Shown piece after piece: positions 48,001 to 63,000 of a DNA stretch of 64,000 nt. A program made the position numbers and the translations under genes. The notes under the pieces were generated by a model. That model saw nothing but the letters and a program-made list of their open reading frames with translations. It was not told the DNA's origin and searched no databases. Every line of letters starts with the position of its first letter. Position 1 is the first letter of the stretch. Origin of the DNA: Patiria pectinifera (taxonomy: Eukaryota > Echinodermata > Asteroidea > Valvatida > Asterinidae); the NCBI GenBank assembly GCA_029964075.1, contig CM057130.1, positions 3,534,001 through 3,598,000 on the forward strand, in the 5' to 3' direction.

Positions 48001-51000
48001 TTCATTTTTTTCCACAGCTTTAAGTTCATTGTTTAAGTTTGTTCACATTTTTTTTTTATTGTAAACAGTATTGTCCACTACTTTTGTTGTTATATTTTAA
48101 AAAAAATTTCCCGATGTCTTACCCTGGCGTTCTCCACCAGATTGGTTACCATGACGACAGCCGTGGTCTTCTGTTCCCACACCATCAGCCAGAAGTCGTT
48201 GACGGTGTTAGGCAGCGGGCCCTGAGTGGCGATGTACTCCTTGTCCTTGTTCAATCCCTGCATCAAGCAATGTAGAATATAGACAATTGTTATCAAAGCA
48301 AAGGTCAGGGGTCACCTCTCTGTCATCGAGGGGTACTTATGCTTGCAGTACACACCGAGTGTCTTCGAATGGACGAGGAATGAGAAAGTCTTTTTGTCAA
48401 TTCTAAACTTTCATTTTTCAAGTATTTGAGACTACCCAAAGCTAACGTATCAAGACTTTTTGAAGACTTTATTTCCAAAACGTGATATGAATGGAAAAAA
48501 GTGAAAAAGGACTTGGGTCTTTAGGGGTAAACTTCCGAAACTATTGAACTTACACTCAGGAAGCTGGCATTGATGTAGTCGGAACCATCCATGGAATCCA
48601 TCAGAACAACGCGAGCTTTGTCATCTGGAAAAAATGGCAATTTAGTCAATATTTAGTCATCAGCTAGTTCAGCAAGTAGGTTAGATGAGATATGAGTTGC
48701 ATTCTTGTAGACATCCACCATAAAGCTTGCAGATTGGTTCCCCAAAACATGATAGTAAGCCTACTCTAAGTAAGGCAGTGTTTGGGTAGCAACTTTTCTT
48801 TTAGATTTCCACAATCTCTCGTTGTGTTCAAGAAGAGACAACATTACATTCCTCTTTCGATGAAAACAGTAATGACTTGTTTGTCTGAACTGACACCCCC
48901 TAATTGGATTGACTTCATACTTAGTTCGAAAACAAATGAACAAGGTGTCTAGTTGAGCTAACTTTAAGCATAAATTGATGAATTTGGAGTCGACATTGCC
49001 AAGACTTTGTTACGTACTTGGCAGGATGTTGCGGTAGCGGTTCTTGGCCATGTTCTCGGGGAACTTGGATATCTTGCGGCTCTCGTTGGCTCCCTTGTTC
49101 TGCAGAGACTGTGGAAGAAAATAGACCAAGTAGAGGAATATTAGCAAGTGAAAGAAGCGAAGTAGACAATAAATGGTAATCAGTCCACCAAATTACAATC
49201 TCCATAAAGACAACCTTTTCTTAACTTACTTTTAACAAACCAAAAAATGTACCTTGAATACCACTTAAGAAAGAGGACAAACCCTTGCCCAAAGCAAATG
49301 GTAGATAACAATTTCTTTTTTGTTGACCAAGACCAACGTATGCTTACCAATGTGGCAAATATATAAAATATATATAATAAATATATGAAAATATCTAAAC
49401 AACCTAACCCAATACTGATAAAGCATCATAAATTCAAAACAAAATCTTTCAGCTGAAAGGATTCATGAACAGCAGAAATATGTCCCTACAAAAAGTGAAG
49501 ACAGTTTATGACATCTATTCTGATTAAAATTGTCCCTAAAAACAAAAGATACAATCAGTTGTCTACAATATCCACTCAGTATAATATTAAACTGCAAACC
49601 ATTGGAAACACCTCAATAAAACTTACCTCATACTCCTGACTGAAGAGTTTGTTGTTGTTGGCCGACAAGCGGGCAACATGCTGAGCAAAGCGGTTCACTG
49701 GAATAGGCCTGGCATTTATAAAAACAAGGAGAACACAATATTCATAAATTAAGTTAATTTTACAGGATTCAAACTTCTCAACTTTGGAGGAGAATTTAAA
49801 AATGCATGAAAGAAACTAGAGTGTCCTGCTATAGAGGATACTAGATAATTCTGGTGTGCTGGATCGAAAACCTCCATTCGTTGGTTCGAATCCAGTCCGA
49901 GGATCATGTTGTTTTCTGTCCCTAACAGCTGGACACTTTGGTGCAATTTGCTTCTCTCTTCCACATGATGGTTCGATCCCAGCCAGGGCATACGTTCAGC
50001 TTGTGTCCCTTAGATAGATCCTTTGCCACAACTCCTTCTCTTCACCATTTGCGGGTTCGAACCCAGGCGGTGGTTTATGGCACTTCTGTCTCGAATCTGG
50101 ACACATTGCTGTAATTGTTTCTCTACATGATACGTATGCTCAAAACCAAGTCAGGGGTTCATGTCCCTCAGCCTTTAGACTTTGCTGCAATGACATCTCT
50201 CTATATGCGGGTTCCAATCCCCACAATGTCACAATTATTTTTGTTCACTTCAAATACAGAAAGCATAAAATGATTTCCATTCTATATACAGTTCCCATTT
50301 AAGGTCATCTACCATCAGATCCCCTTCCATTTCAAAGACGACAGACTCCGCCCCTAGTTTTCTCCCCCTCCTACAGTGCATGGGTTTTTTGCTTTCTCCG
50401 CCTACTAACCTGCTGGTAGTACTCTGCATGACAACAGTTGACTCGTATGGATTCTCCTTAGCTGCCTGGGGTGGTCTCGGTGGCTGATGCACGGGTACGA
50501 GGACATCCTTGTCTTCATACATGGAACTGTGCGAAGGATCGCCACAGCTGCAAAAAGACAGAAAATGAACAAAATTGGGAAATTTGGACAGAGATCTTGG
50601 TAAAATTATTTTCTGTGCCTTATGATCAAATATTTTTGCTTATATATCAAGGAAACTGTGCTAGCGCCATAAGCGCAGAATTAGTTAAAGTTTTTAGTTG
50701 AACTGCATAGAAATTGAATCAGTAGAAATCTGTCAATAGATCAAATCACATCATTTTCATATTTCAGATGATTAATTTTTGTTAAAAAAAGAAAAAAATA
50801 TCTTAATACAAAAACACAATAAGAGTTATTTACCATCCTCTCCACACGCAGCAGAAGATGATGAGGACGAGAATGATGATGATTATCACGGCAACCAGGG
50901 GGTAGATAAACCACATCACATCAAAGCCTGCAATCAGACAAAAGAGATCGTACATTTTAAGATTTTTTTCCCAATAAAACACCCCAGTTAACAATTCTTT

Positions 51001-54000
51001 CAATGCCTCTAGATATTCTTGCACTCTGCAAATAGTATTTGTTTTTCAATATGAAACGTACCGGTAGATATTGGATCAGACCACAGGGTATCGGTGTAAG
51101 ACCCGTCAGCACCATAGGCACGCACAGCAAACCTGTACAAAACAAAAACAAAAAAACAGTAGTTAGGGAATATAGAAGTTTCTTTTTCAGAAATGCCACG
51201 AGAAATGTTGCCGTAACAATAGTTGAAGCAATTTAAAAACTTAACGAAACTCTTGATCATACTTTGAAAGACTTCACACAAGGGAACAGCAAACTTGTAA
51301 GGAACGGCAACAATATATTGCATAATACGTTATCTTTGTTGTGGAATATGCGGAAGTGGGCTTTTCATGCATAAAACAAGACTCAAGAGAGTTTGTCTTT
51401 TGACGTGTCTACTTTTGCGCAGAGAAAATTAACTTGGACTTGCATTTGCAAGACTTTCCACAACGCAACCAAGTTGGAAAACTATTTCTTCACTTGGCAC
51501 TCTTTGATTTTTGTGGGTTTTGTTTTTTTGTTTGAAGCAACAAAATTGCTCAAAATCTTAAGGGTGCATAACAACTAACTTGTTGAAGTTTCAGCTCAGT
51601 GGATATCGTACATTTTGAGAAAACAGAGAAAACTAAAGCGCAATTTTTTTGGTCTCGTAACTGGATTCTGTTGCTAACTCAAAAAAACTGTGCCAACGAG
51701 TACACTTTCTTAAACAATCTTCAATTATTTTTTTCGTCCAAACGATACCATTTCAGGCGGAATAATTTCACAAGGTATTTGCTATTTGGTACCAGTTCTA
51801 TCTTCACTTTGAGCGAGGATTTTCTCGTTCAATTGGTACATTTGCGGGTAATTAAAAAAGGATTCTAAGTGTGTTTAACAAGTCTGTTATTCTTACGCAT
51901 ATGTAGAGTATGGTTTGAGGGGTCCGTTGCAGTAGACGTTCGCTGAGGCATCACAGTTCCCGTCATTACCCACGATAAAGTCCATGAATACGGCAGCGGC
52001 CTGTCGTCGCTTACGGCCGGACACATTGATGAAGGGATTGTAGGAATCTTGGGATGCCCGGTAGGGTAGCCAGCGGGTCAGGCTCTGGACCGAGGCCCAG
52101 GTACGCTCTGGAGGTTGAGTGTCCGTGATGGTGCCCGTTACGCTAGCTACAGTGGAAATCAGAGATTGTTGTCAGTATTTTCTACAAAGTGTTCCACACT
52201 TTCCACGTTGTGATCTTTAATGTGGAAATTAGTCTTTAAGATGTGTGAGTGTGAAAAAAGAAACAATTCAATTTGGGACTTTTTTGGGCCAAAAATGAAG
52301 TAACGGTACAAGTTCTTTGTGTAGTTCAAAATTTGATGATGTATAAACCCACAACAAAGACATTGAAGGGAACAGCATTTGAACCTGCAATACGCGGAAC
52401 ACAGCATTGGTGCTCTACCAACTGAGCTATCCAGCCACATGTCGGGGGTTTTCACAGTTGTCAATGTCTTCAATCCAATCCTGGCCAGCTTGGATTGGAT
52501 TGTTTTTGTTTACTTTTGTTTACTTTTGTGGATTGCTTGTTGTACCTTGTAATTTGGCCGAATAAATAATAATAATAATAATAATAATTGAATGTGAATC
52601 ACCAGTCAAATAACATGTGCTATGTTTATGTGATTTTGGTGGCGGTTTTGACAATGTTGAGATCCTTTGGTGTTTATCTTGTCCTCAAAATAATTCAGTT
52701 ATTTGCAAACATCATTAGTTTTGTTACGATTTCAATGATTCTAAAATATTCAGTCTTGACTTTTGGCAGCCCCCTTGGATTTCTTGACAATGAACCAATT
52801 TCTTTTATTTATTAGAATACCAATTTCTTTTGGAAAGCGGCACCCATCCCTACATTTGTGTGTAATAGTTCTTTGCTTTACCCCTTAGGCTGCAGCATTC
52901 TCCTATTTCTAGAGAACTTTTTGGGGTTTGGCCGACGGCCTATCACAGCTCAAGTACTGCAAGATGACCAATGACCAAGGCATGCCTTTGTCACCGTTTA
53001 CTTGAACAGCTTGAGATTTGACTTGAACAGCTTGGAACTTCAATAACCAAGGATCCGAGTTTCCATACCTCCACTGGCTAGTTCAGCTACCAGGACGGCG
53101 TACTCCAAGATGGGCCCGTATTCCTGACTGAACATCTGGTTGGATAGTGAGATGCTGACAGTTCGGCCGGTTGCCGAGCCATTGCTTGAGATGCCAATCT
53201 TGTGCTCTGTTGCTGGGGGCGCTGTATTTCAACAAAGAAACAAAAGATTCAAATCTTGTTTCCGGTAACAAATTTTGTAAAATGCAAAATCAACTTTTGA
53301 AAGTCAAACAGTCATTGAAGAGGTCTGTTTTAATTGCTCCCAAAACGTCTCTTACATCAACTACTTAGAATGTTTGGTTTAGTTCCATTCTAAAAACAAA
53401 ATCAGTGAAAATAAGAACATCGCCAGACCAATTTGAACTGGATTGTGTCATTATTAAAACATTGCCAATGGACGAAGAAAGTTATTTAGAAATTGTTCAC
53501 TGGGGGTTTCCAAGGAAAAACAATTGAGAATCTAAAAATTGTGGAGTGGAGGATGGACCCATCTGGCACTAAGTGGAGCTTTTCACAGTAACATGATTTT
53601 GCCGTCCTTTCAGTGAATTACTGATGGACCACAAAAGGAAGTGAGAAGCCTACAAAACGATTGTCCTGACATCTTCTGGATAGGGTAAATTTGAAAAGAT
53701 GGAAAACAAGATTAATTCAGCGACCTAAATGAGAAGCAATTTGTGCAGGGCAACCAGACTCGCACTCAGATACTACACATGCATTCCTGGCTCCTCAGGC
53801 AAAAAAAAAAAAGTCTTCGGTTTCTGGTCTGCGCACCCATCGCCGTGGCCATGCGCATCGGCAAAATTTTAAAAAAAATTCAATGTAAGATGATGTCTCA
53901 TAACCTGCAAACTCACTGGTTTGACTAATATTGACGTTACTGTTTTCTCTGATGTTTCTCTTGGCTATCCAAATTTCCTGATGAATGTGTTTGTCTGTCA

Positions 54001-57000
54001 AGATCGTAAGTGGGTGCAGAATTCTCAAGCCATATGGCCTTACTGAGGTCACCTCAAGCTCCACCCTGAAGGATATTTTTGAGAGTTTTAAGGGAATCAA
54101 AGCGTCATCTGCAATATCAGCCGACAATTGAAGAAAAAAAAGGGGGGGGGGACACACAAAAACCCGCGTCGCCGCACCACTTTTTGGGCAAACTCCGTAA
54201 CAGAAACTGGAGACTTTTTTTTTTTAGCCTCAGACCAATAGGGCTACCAAGATGTGTGAGGGCCTTCTTTAAGAATGCATGCGGCACGAGCATGGTTCAA
54301 CCTAAAAAAACGGCTCCTAATTTTGGTCGCCGAATTAGTCTACAAAAAAATCCGTCACTACGTGGCACTGTTCAGTCTCTTTGCTGACGGTAACACAACT
54401 TTGGTGAGAAGAAAGAAGGGAGGCGTCACACTTTCCAGCTCACATGTCGACTTACCCGTTTCAGGGAAATTCAGAGTCTCTTGGTATACTACCACCTCGC
54501 TGGTCCCGACGTTGTTGTTGACTGCGATGCTGAACGTATACCTGTAGCCGACGTTCAGTCCCGTCAGGTTGTAGGCCTGAAGCTCGTTCAGGTCGTCAGA
54601 GGCGGACAGGATGATGCTACGGGATGAACTACCACTCTGAAACACGACCGAATCACAAGGGTTAAACATTTCAATTTTTATACCGCTCACTGGCACTTCT
54701 GGACCTTTGATTTATTTTAGATAATGTGAGATACATGTGAGATCAATTGCTATTTTTCTAGCTCTAGAACGAGAAATTCAACCAAAAAAAGCTAAACCAT
54801 GTTTAAAAAGGGAAACATAAATTTATGTATGTTGACTGATTCACAGATTTACAGAAAATAATTCAGTGGGTATTTTTGTGAACTGCACAAAAACAACCCA
54901 CCAAAAAGCTTGTTTTTGGTGGTTGCAGATGTCCAATATTTAAAAAAAAAGAAGTGTCTTGTCCCCCTAAAAGCCATATCCTCTCTGAGTGATCCCCGTT
55001 TGCCATTTCCCAGGTTTGCAGCATTGCTAATGTTGCTAGCATCGTGACTTTTAGGCGTGAGCCCTGGCTGCAAGGCATGAATGGGTTTATGGCTTCTGAC
55101 TAGCGCCCCTTGAACAAAGACATTGACAAAATGTGAAACCACTAACAAAGGGCTAGGTAGCTTAGTTGGTAGAGCACCGGAACGGCAATCTGGAGGTTGC
55201 GGGTTCAAACCCAGTTCCAGTCAATTTCTTTGTTTCAATTTAAAATTGATATAAAAAAAAAAGCAGGAGAAAAAAATGTGATTTTTTTTTTACAAAGCAC
55301 ACGGAGAGCAAAATTACCCATTAGCACTTGTATGGAGTACTGAATTGTAACGTCATTTAGAACCAGAAAGTGTAGTGCAAACGAATGGAGTACGCACATG
55401 TGTTGGTTCACGGGCTGAATCGCGCACGCTGATGTCTTTCACGCATTTGTGCGCGTGACGTATTCACTTCGATACTCCATTACATTGTACTACACTGTAT
55501 TCCTTCGTGAATCCACAGAACCTTAGCGTGCTGGGGCGGTTTTGGGCAGTATAAGGAGTAGCAGGCAGGGGGGTTAGCGGACGGAGCAGGCAATACTGGG
55601 CTACTCCACAAACAGAGAAAGGACTCAATCAATTCAACGTAACCGGACTTACGTTCGACATGCCAGTGACGGTCAGATTATACGAGACCAGAATGCCGTG
55701 AGGGAAGGTCGGCGGATACCAGGTAGCGTAACCCGTCCTTGGACTGGTCTTGAAGACGGCAAAGTCTCGCGGTGGACCAGGATCTGAGTGAGAGGACAAT
55801 TAATGGATGGTCACTTGCCTGATGTTAGTGTGTACAGGGTTCGACTCCAGCTACGCTATCCATGCATGCCTTATCATTGGCACATGTTGGAGAAACAAGT
55901 CTGGTCACTTATTACTTGACAGCAGTTTTAGAACTGCAGGTAGGCAGGGAACCAAGCTTGCCAGCGTTTGTTTTTGTTACCCACAGGAGCTAATGAGAGG
56001 GAAGTTTTCATACTTTCAAAATTAAAGATAATAATTATAACAATACCAATCATAACAGGCCGATATATGTTATAGGTACTCAAAGTTGATCCTGTACAAA
56101 TGTGAGTACAAGTGGGTAGGCCTACACCGCGTTTTGGGGGTTTGTATCGGCAAATTAGGACTGAGTTATGGGGACTTTCTCCTGTCCCCACAGCGTGTTC
56201 AGTCCCCACTTTTACTTCGTACAGACAAGTGTATGTCCCCACAACTACGGAACATACGGAACAAGAATTTGTGTGTGTGTGCAAAAAGATTAGGCAGTTA
56301 TGAAAAACCAAAGTTGTGAGATTTGCAACCGCTTGTTTTTTTGTTTTTGTTTTAACCAAGAAGCTTTCAGGCGAAATAAATATTTTGGAAACCTTGGCTT
56401 TACTCCAGCCTTGGCACAGTCTCTGGTTTCTGGATAATTTGAGAACCTTTAATATAAAAACAAAATGGCAATACTCAAAACTCTTGCCATATGTCATTGG
56501 ACTTGGTTTTGCTGAAGCAGAGAGATGGACCAATATTGAGCTGGAATCTCCAAGTTAGAAGTCTCAAAATCTCCTGAAGCCGACGCTGGCAACACAGCCA
56601 AAGTTTCAAAAACGTCAATGCTTTATGCATAGCCGCGTCGAAATTACATGGCTACGGCTTGTAATTACACATGCATTTATGGCTAGTGGCTGCAGCCGCT
56701 TCCCATAGACTCATGTGTTACTGAAAGCCATGTAGTCAATGTAAATTAAACCATGTCTTACCAGTGGCTAAGGTTCTGAACCCCCGGCTGACTGGGACAC
56801 TGTCCTGCCCATCTCTGATCGCGGTGACAGATACCTCATAGTTCTCGTAGGGTATGAGGTTGCTGAGCGTGTGCGTGAGCGCCGTCACAACGAACGTGGC
56901 CGTCTGGGAGGAGCCAGGCAGCTGCCAGACTACTCGGAAGGTGTCATCATCGACGGAACCGGCGTCCCATTGGATGGTGAGGGAGTTCGGTGTTGTGGCA

Positions 57001-60000
57001 CTCTCACGCAGGTTGATTGGGGGAGTCGGCCCTGAAATGAGAGTAAATCACAAGTCAATTTACAAGTCTGGTCACCGTATCAGAAGATGAACAATAACCA
57101 AAGAACGCTGTTTTTCAGTTCATTCAAGTAGCTTGTGGCTTCACAGTCTTTGGACCATGGGGGAGTGTGGCCTAGAGGTTAGGGTTCGTAACTCAAGATC
57201 AGAGGGTCAGGGGCTGGCCATATATTGTGTCCTTGGGCAAGCCACTTCACCCCCACTTGCCTCTCTCCACCCAGGAGTATAAGAGTAGGTACAGGCATCG
57301 GCTAGGGAGTAACCTGGGATGGACTAAGGAATAGAAAATTCTCAGCCATTGCATGCCAAGGAAACTGGAGATAAACGCCGGCCCGATGGGCCATATCAGC
57401 TCCTGACAGACTTTACTACTTTACGTGTCTTCAGACTGGAAGACTTTTGACTGATTTGTGAGAGGACTGAGCATGACTTGCTAGCGGACTTGAAACAAAC
57501 AAACAAGACCTACGTGTCCGATAGGTGCTGGTGGTCAAAGTGCTTTCTCTCTCGGACAGCTCCGGCCCAGTCTGCGTGTTGATGACCTGGCGACTAATGG
57601 CCTTGATGGTGAACGTGTAGTCGGTGTTGGGGCTCAGTCTTGTGATTGGCAGCCGAGGGGCGGCGTCACGGGCGATGTTTAAGGGCGGGATAGTCGCTGG
57701 GTTGCTGGGTACCGGCGTGTAGTCGATGACATACATGGTGACCTCACCAGGCGGTTTGGACCAGGCGAGGGTGATGGAATTCGCTCCGATGTCAGGTGGC
57801 AAGAAGGACGGCGCTGACGGGTCTGAGAGATGACAGAAAATAGACATCAAGTAAAAGTTATGACGAAGAGTTCAGACAGAAGAACAAATTAAGACGTTTA
57901 TGATCTCAGACTGCATCCCTAATCACCTAATCATTTGAAATTTTAAAAATTTGTATTGGTACCCAGAAATAAATTATAATTAAAATAGGATGGACAAGAA
58001 AGATGACACAATGGTTAAGCGGTTCGGAGAGACAAGCAAAGATGTAAAATGTTGACACCAAGTTGAACAATTGGCTTATACAATTCTGAACACCGTAAAA
58101 TTATGAACTGTATACAAAACCCCGGTTCCACATAATGTTCATAGAGTCAAAACTGTAGATCCCAGCTACCATTTCCATATCCAGGCCTTGATCTACAATG
58201 TGCCACTTCACGACTGCAGAGTTTTTAGGCGGATTGAGGAAAGTTTCATGTTAAAAAATACTTCTTGGGGTTGAGGGTTAACATTACTAATGAGGCTTCG
58301 CCTTTTTCTCAGTATTTTACCTTTTAACATGTCGATAAATGTGACCTTTAAACAGCAACTACTTCTCAACGGAACCTCGGATTGAAGTGCACCAAACAGT
58401 ATTGTAGGGAGAATTGTATTCTCTTTCCTAAACCCACCAACCTATTTCGACCTCTGCCCAGTTCAAACCTGATCAGTTCTGTCTCTTTTTGTACATACTT
58501 GTGACAAACATGGTCTCTGATGCCGCACTGAGGGACTCATCAGGGACTTGCGATGGATTAACAAGGGTCCATACCCTGACGGTGTAGACACGTCCCTGCA
58601 CCAGGCCTGGCCCTAGGCTCACTGTAGAGCTTATGGCCGGGTAGTCTGAGAAAAACAAAAACAAAAAGAAGGTGAAATGTACGATGGAAATTTATCGAAG
58701 ATTATGGTAATACAAAGTCATGCAAAGTAAAAAAAACTCACAAAAAACCACATCATATGGGAGTAGGGGTTAATGATTAAATACAGAAAACGATATTCTA
58801 CTCTTTCACTGAAATTTCCTCCCCCCCCCCCAAGAAAATTCAAAAACAGAAAACATCATTTTCAAGAAAAGTAAATTTCATAATTTAAAACACACTTTGT
58901 TGCCACAACAAAGATTAATCAACACTGAGTAAAAGTAAATGTACATTTTACAATGTAGCAAGGTCTGGTTCTCACCTCTAGGGAAGAGCCGCGAGTCGTC
59001 GGGGATGAGGTCAACACGGTAGCCTGTGATTGGTTGATTGATGATGGCAGGTGCTTGCCATGTGACCCGAGCGTTGGTTGTACCGTCGCCGATCAGAGTG
59101 ACCTGGACATTGCGCGGTGACAGAGGGCCTGCAGTATGGACCAATCATATTAGTGATTGAAAAAACTGATTACTTACGAACCAATCAAAGAAGTGATTGA
59201 AAATGTATTATCAATGGACCAATCATAGTACAGATTAAAAAAATTGATTATCCATGAACCAATCAGAGAAGTGATAAAGACAAAATTGATTATAAATGGA
59301 CCAATAACAGGAGTGATTGAAAAAAACTGATCATCAATTGACCAATCAGATAAGTCATTGAAAAAAGAAAAGAAAAGATTTTCAATGGACAAATCAGAGT
59401 AGTCACTGAATAAAACTGATTATCAAAAAAGTGATTATTTATGAGAAAAAAAATTTACAACACAATATATTGTGTAGATAACATCGGTCAAAGACTCTAA
59501 ATGCAATAATCGTCAGACACATTTTAGACAGAGAAACAGAAAATCTAACAACATCAACTAATGTTTCAAATGTTATTTCCGAGGCATACGAAAACTTTTG
59601 GGAAGGAAAAATCCCAAAGATCCCAATCTAGCACATTGCAGACTCTTACGTGTAACAACATAGAGACTCTCTGGTGCACTGTCTTCCTGCCCACTTTTTG
59701 TGACGACATTAATAGTATACAGTTCACCAGGCTCCAGGCCAGAAAACGTTGCCGTTTGCAGAGCCCCACTGCCTGCAGCTGTACAAGATAAAAACAAACA
59801 CAAATCCAGAAATTTAGTACGAGTTCTACATAACCCCCGAGGACTGACACACAAAGGGAGAACAACAGATCCTTTCAGTCCTCGGGCGTTGGGTCTTTTG
59901 TTCAAAACGGTCCTCTGTAGTAGGTTTGTGTGCTTAGTCTATGGGAGAGTGTTATCTTACAGGGACAAAGAGAAACGCAAAGCATTGTCCTCGGGAGTAT

Positions 60001-63000
60001 AGTAAAACACGACAGTGTGTCTCTACTCAAGGCACAAAAGTTGTTCCTTGTAAGTGATCGGAAAAATAGCACATGCCAAGCCTAGCAGAGCTGGTCCCTG
60101 AGTACACAATTCTATTCAATGGATTCCGAATGGACTCCGCATGTGACCTACACAATGGGCTGGATTAGTGTTACGGGTAGTCCTATACGACAGCACTGCT
60201 CGGCTTACAGGTGGCAATAAGTCAGTGAGTATTACACTACTTTGTGACAAGAAATCTCTTTGGTGAGGTTGTGGGGTTGTGGAAAGAAACAAGGGCATAT
60301 ATGTTCAGGGGGTTGCATTTGGCCTTCACACTTACTGATTGTTTGCTGTATCGGCGGGTCATTGCTCCCTGGGATCATGGTCACCTCATAGCCATCCTTG
60401 ATACCGACCGGGCTGCTCCAAAACAGAGTCACTGAGGTGGACGTTGTGTTGAATACATTGACAACAGATACCTTGCTGGGCACTGACGATGAAAAAGAGT
60501 ACATAACCAGCAATGTGAGTTAATATCCTTCCATATATTAATTATAATTGCATTGTGACTTATATTTCTGACACAGAACCCCCCCCCCCAAACCCCGAAA
60601 AAAATGTTTGATATGGCCAACTTTTGTTTAAAAATATGTGGCTTTGAAGAGAATCCGGCAGAGGTCCTGACTTGATGTTTGTGTCTGTGTGCTCTGACTG
60701 TCATCCACAGTCCGCAACGCACTTCAACCATGAAATGGCTGAAAGAGCATTTTGACTTGAAACTTCAACGACTTCCTCAAGGTGCGATACCTGATGTTCT
60801 AACCCAGAAAAGCAACTTGCACGCAGCTGCATAAGTAGAAAAATGTGTTTATGCTAAATTACACTAGTAGTCCATAAAATATCCGCTTGCACACAAGCGT
60901 CTACAATGATTGCCCAGATTCGACAATTCATTATGCAAAACAAGACTGCGTCTTGACCTCCAGATTCTGACCATTCAGCGGGCGCCTTTTAATAGGTCTC
61001 CACTAACCTGTTGTTGTATTACAAAAAACATGGCAGTCAAATTGACCCATCAACAGCTTAGTCCACATTTTCTGATTGAAAGGACCTCGCAGTTCTAAAG
61101 TGGACTCCGATTGGCTGGTGCGCAGGGGTCGCATAAAAATTAGCATGCTCAGATACATTGGAAGTTCGTATAGTGTGGCTCTGCACACGTGAATGTCAGA
61201 TCCTCAGACTAAGAAAATGTTTGCTTAATAAACACAGGTTACCAACCAAAATTTCATACAATGTACACTGCATGTGACTGGTACCCGGCTGAGTTTCTGC
61301 TCAGCGGTAAAAACTTACCCAGTCGTCGCACCGTGACGCTGATGGCATCCGAGGTGATCATACCTCTCAGGGTGGTGCGCAGCGTGATGGTATACTCCTG
61401 ACCCGGGTCCAGCCCGTACAACGTCAGGGAGCGGGTGTAATCTCTGGGGATACTGCGAGGCGACACAATGGTCCCCGGCCGCTGGGTGTAAGGGGTGTAA
61501 CTGATCTGGTAGTGGTCAAAGCTGCCGCCGGTCAGAGCGTCCCATCGGACGAACATTTGGGTCTCTTCGTGGGAGGTCACTTGTAGGGTCAGTGGGGTCA
61601 CTAGGGTTCAAAGGTCATAGAAACATTTACTGTTTTATTTGATCCTTTATGTTAACTAGTAACTGAAACGAAGTACTGGACAGCCCAGTTGGTACAGCAC
61701 CAGTACGGTAATCTAGAGGTCGTGGGTTCAAAACCCTGCCCTCCAGTATTGTAATTACAAAACGCACCTAGTCAATTTCTGGCTGCCATACGCTAGACAC
61801 TCCTGCTGTTGGTTTCTGCACAATTACATGAGAATAAGTCACGCATAGGATGCACCACAAATGTGGGGGAGTGTATACACATACGTGTTCCATACGTGGA
61901 ATTCCTGTGAATGATCGCACACAAGGGCGTCAATCATTTCTCAAAAGTGGGGGGGGGGGGGGGGTCGACATACCTTGATCAAAACTAATGCGAGCACGGA
62001 ACGCCAAGCCCTATAAATGGCATGGGGTTCAGGGCCCGCTTAAGAGCCCCGAAAAATGTGGAATCTAGATGTTCTGTGGGGCGATCCGAGGCAATTTCTG
62101 ACTACTTTAACCAATTTTTTTGGGAGCAAAAGATCACCATGTAAACATCACTTTTCGAGTTTGGAGTCATTGAATCAGCTATTCTGAGCTATAGAATCAT
62201 ATATAGGCTACAATATTTATTCTGGTACGAAAAAAGTGGGGGGAGGGGGGGGGGGGACAAACGATATGACGCCCATAGCCGCACAGCACTACCGTTCCAG
62301 CATTCAGCCCATATTATTTTTTAATGATTCTAAAGCATACACCAAAGCATGAACAAGATCTAGGTGAGCTATTGACACATGTATGTGGATTTGAAAATTT
62401 ATATAAGGATCTGCAAAAATTAGTTTAATTATTACTTTTATTATTATGCTTGAGGGCTTATCATAGCCAAAGCAACTCAGTTCACACTCACCGTTCCTGA
62501 GAATTGTAGGCGTGCTTGTTGTCTGCGTCTGACCGACACTGATCCCCGAGATGGCTACCAGCGTGAACGTGTACTGCGTATTGGAAAGCAGGTTGGTAAT
62601 GGTTCGTTGCAGCGGCCGCTCGGAGGCCACTATCTCAATGGGCGTGGGTGGCATGCCGGTGGCAGGGTCATAGGTCAACCGATACAGGTGTGCCACGCTA
62701 GGGGGCGCTGCTTCCCAATCAACTGTGATGGAGTCCTGCCGAGCGTCGCGGACGTGGAAATTGAGGGGTGTCGTGGGACCTGAAGTAACAAAACGGGAAA
62801 ACAGAGTTGCAAAACAGTGGAAATGATTATATGTCATTCTATACATTTATGGTCCCTAGTATGACATTTTTCTTGTCCCTGTAACTTTTGGACTTTGCAA
62901 GATGCCATTCAAGTTTCATTAAGAATGACTTCAAATGAAATTGTATTTCTTGGGTAGGTAGTTTGCTATTCAAAATCACTCTTGGAGGATGACTGCATTA

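Larger units (their letters stand above)
45617..49708 (-). other. Catalytic PTP domain exons
   Basis: The order of motifs is the classical one: [14 protein letters not shown] and FSQEYE at the entry, [47 protein letters not shown] (the WPD loop, with Gly for Pro), [15 protein letters not shown] split between exons 46864 and 46100 after HC, and MVQTEDQYIF (Q loop). The nucleophilic Cys, the P-loop Arg and the general-acid Asp are all present, so an active enzyme is expected. Confidence 0.9.
50834..53221 (-). other. Membrane-proximal domain, RKRR site and transmembrane exon
   Basis: Exon 53069-53221 encodes [20 protein letters not shown], the start of the divergent juxtamembrane domain of R3 phosphatases. 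Exon 51897-52146 carries [18 protein letters not shown] and [13 protein letters not shown]. Exon 51062-51132 closes with [10 protein letters not shown]. Exon 50834-50927 encodes the membrane span ([20 protein letters not shown]) followed by CCVWRG. RKRR fits a furin-type site; cleavage is an inference. Confidence 0.8.

Noticed and set aside
55150..55222. Possible tRNA gene
   Set aside because: A and B boxes are good, but the acceptor stem does not pair and a shared SINE tail follows.
55934..56533. 201-codon frame on the - strand in a phosphatase intron
   Set aside because: No FN3 pattern, no flanking splice signals in phase, and the adjacent exons 55783 and 56762 join directly in frame without it.
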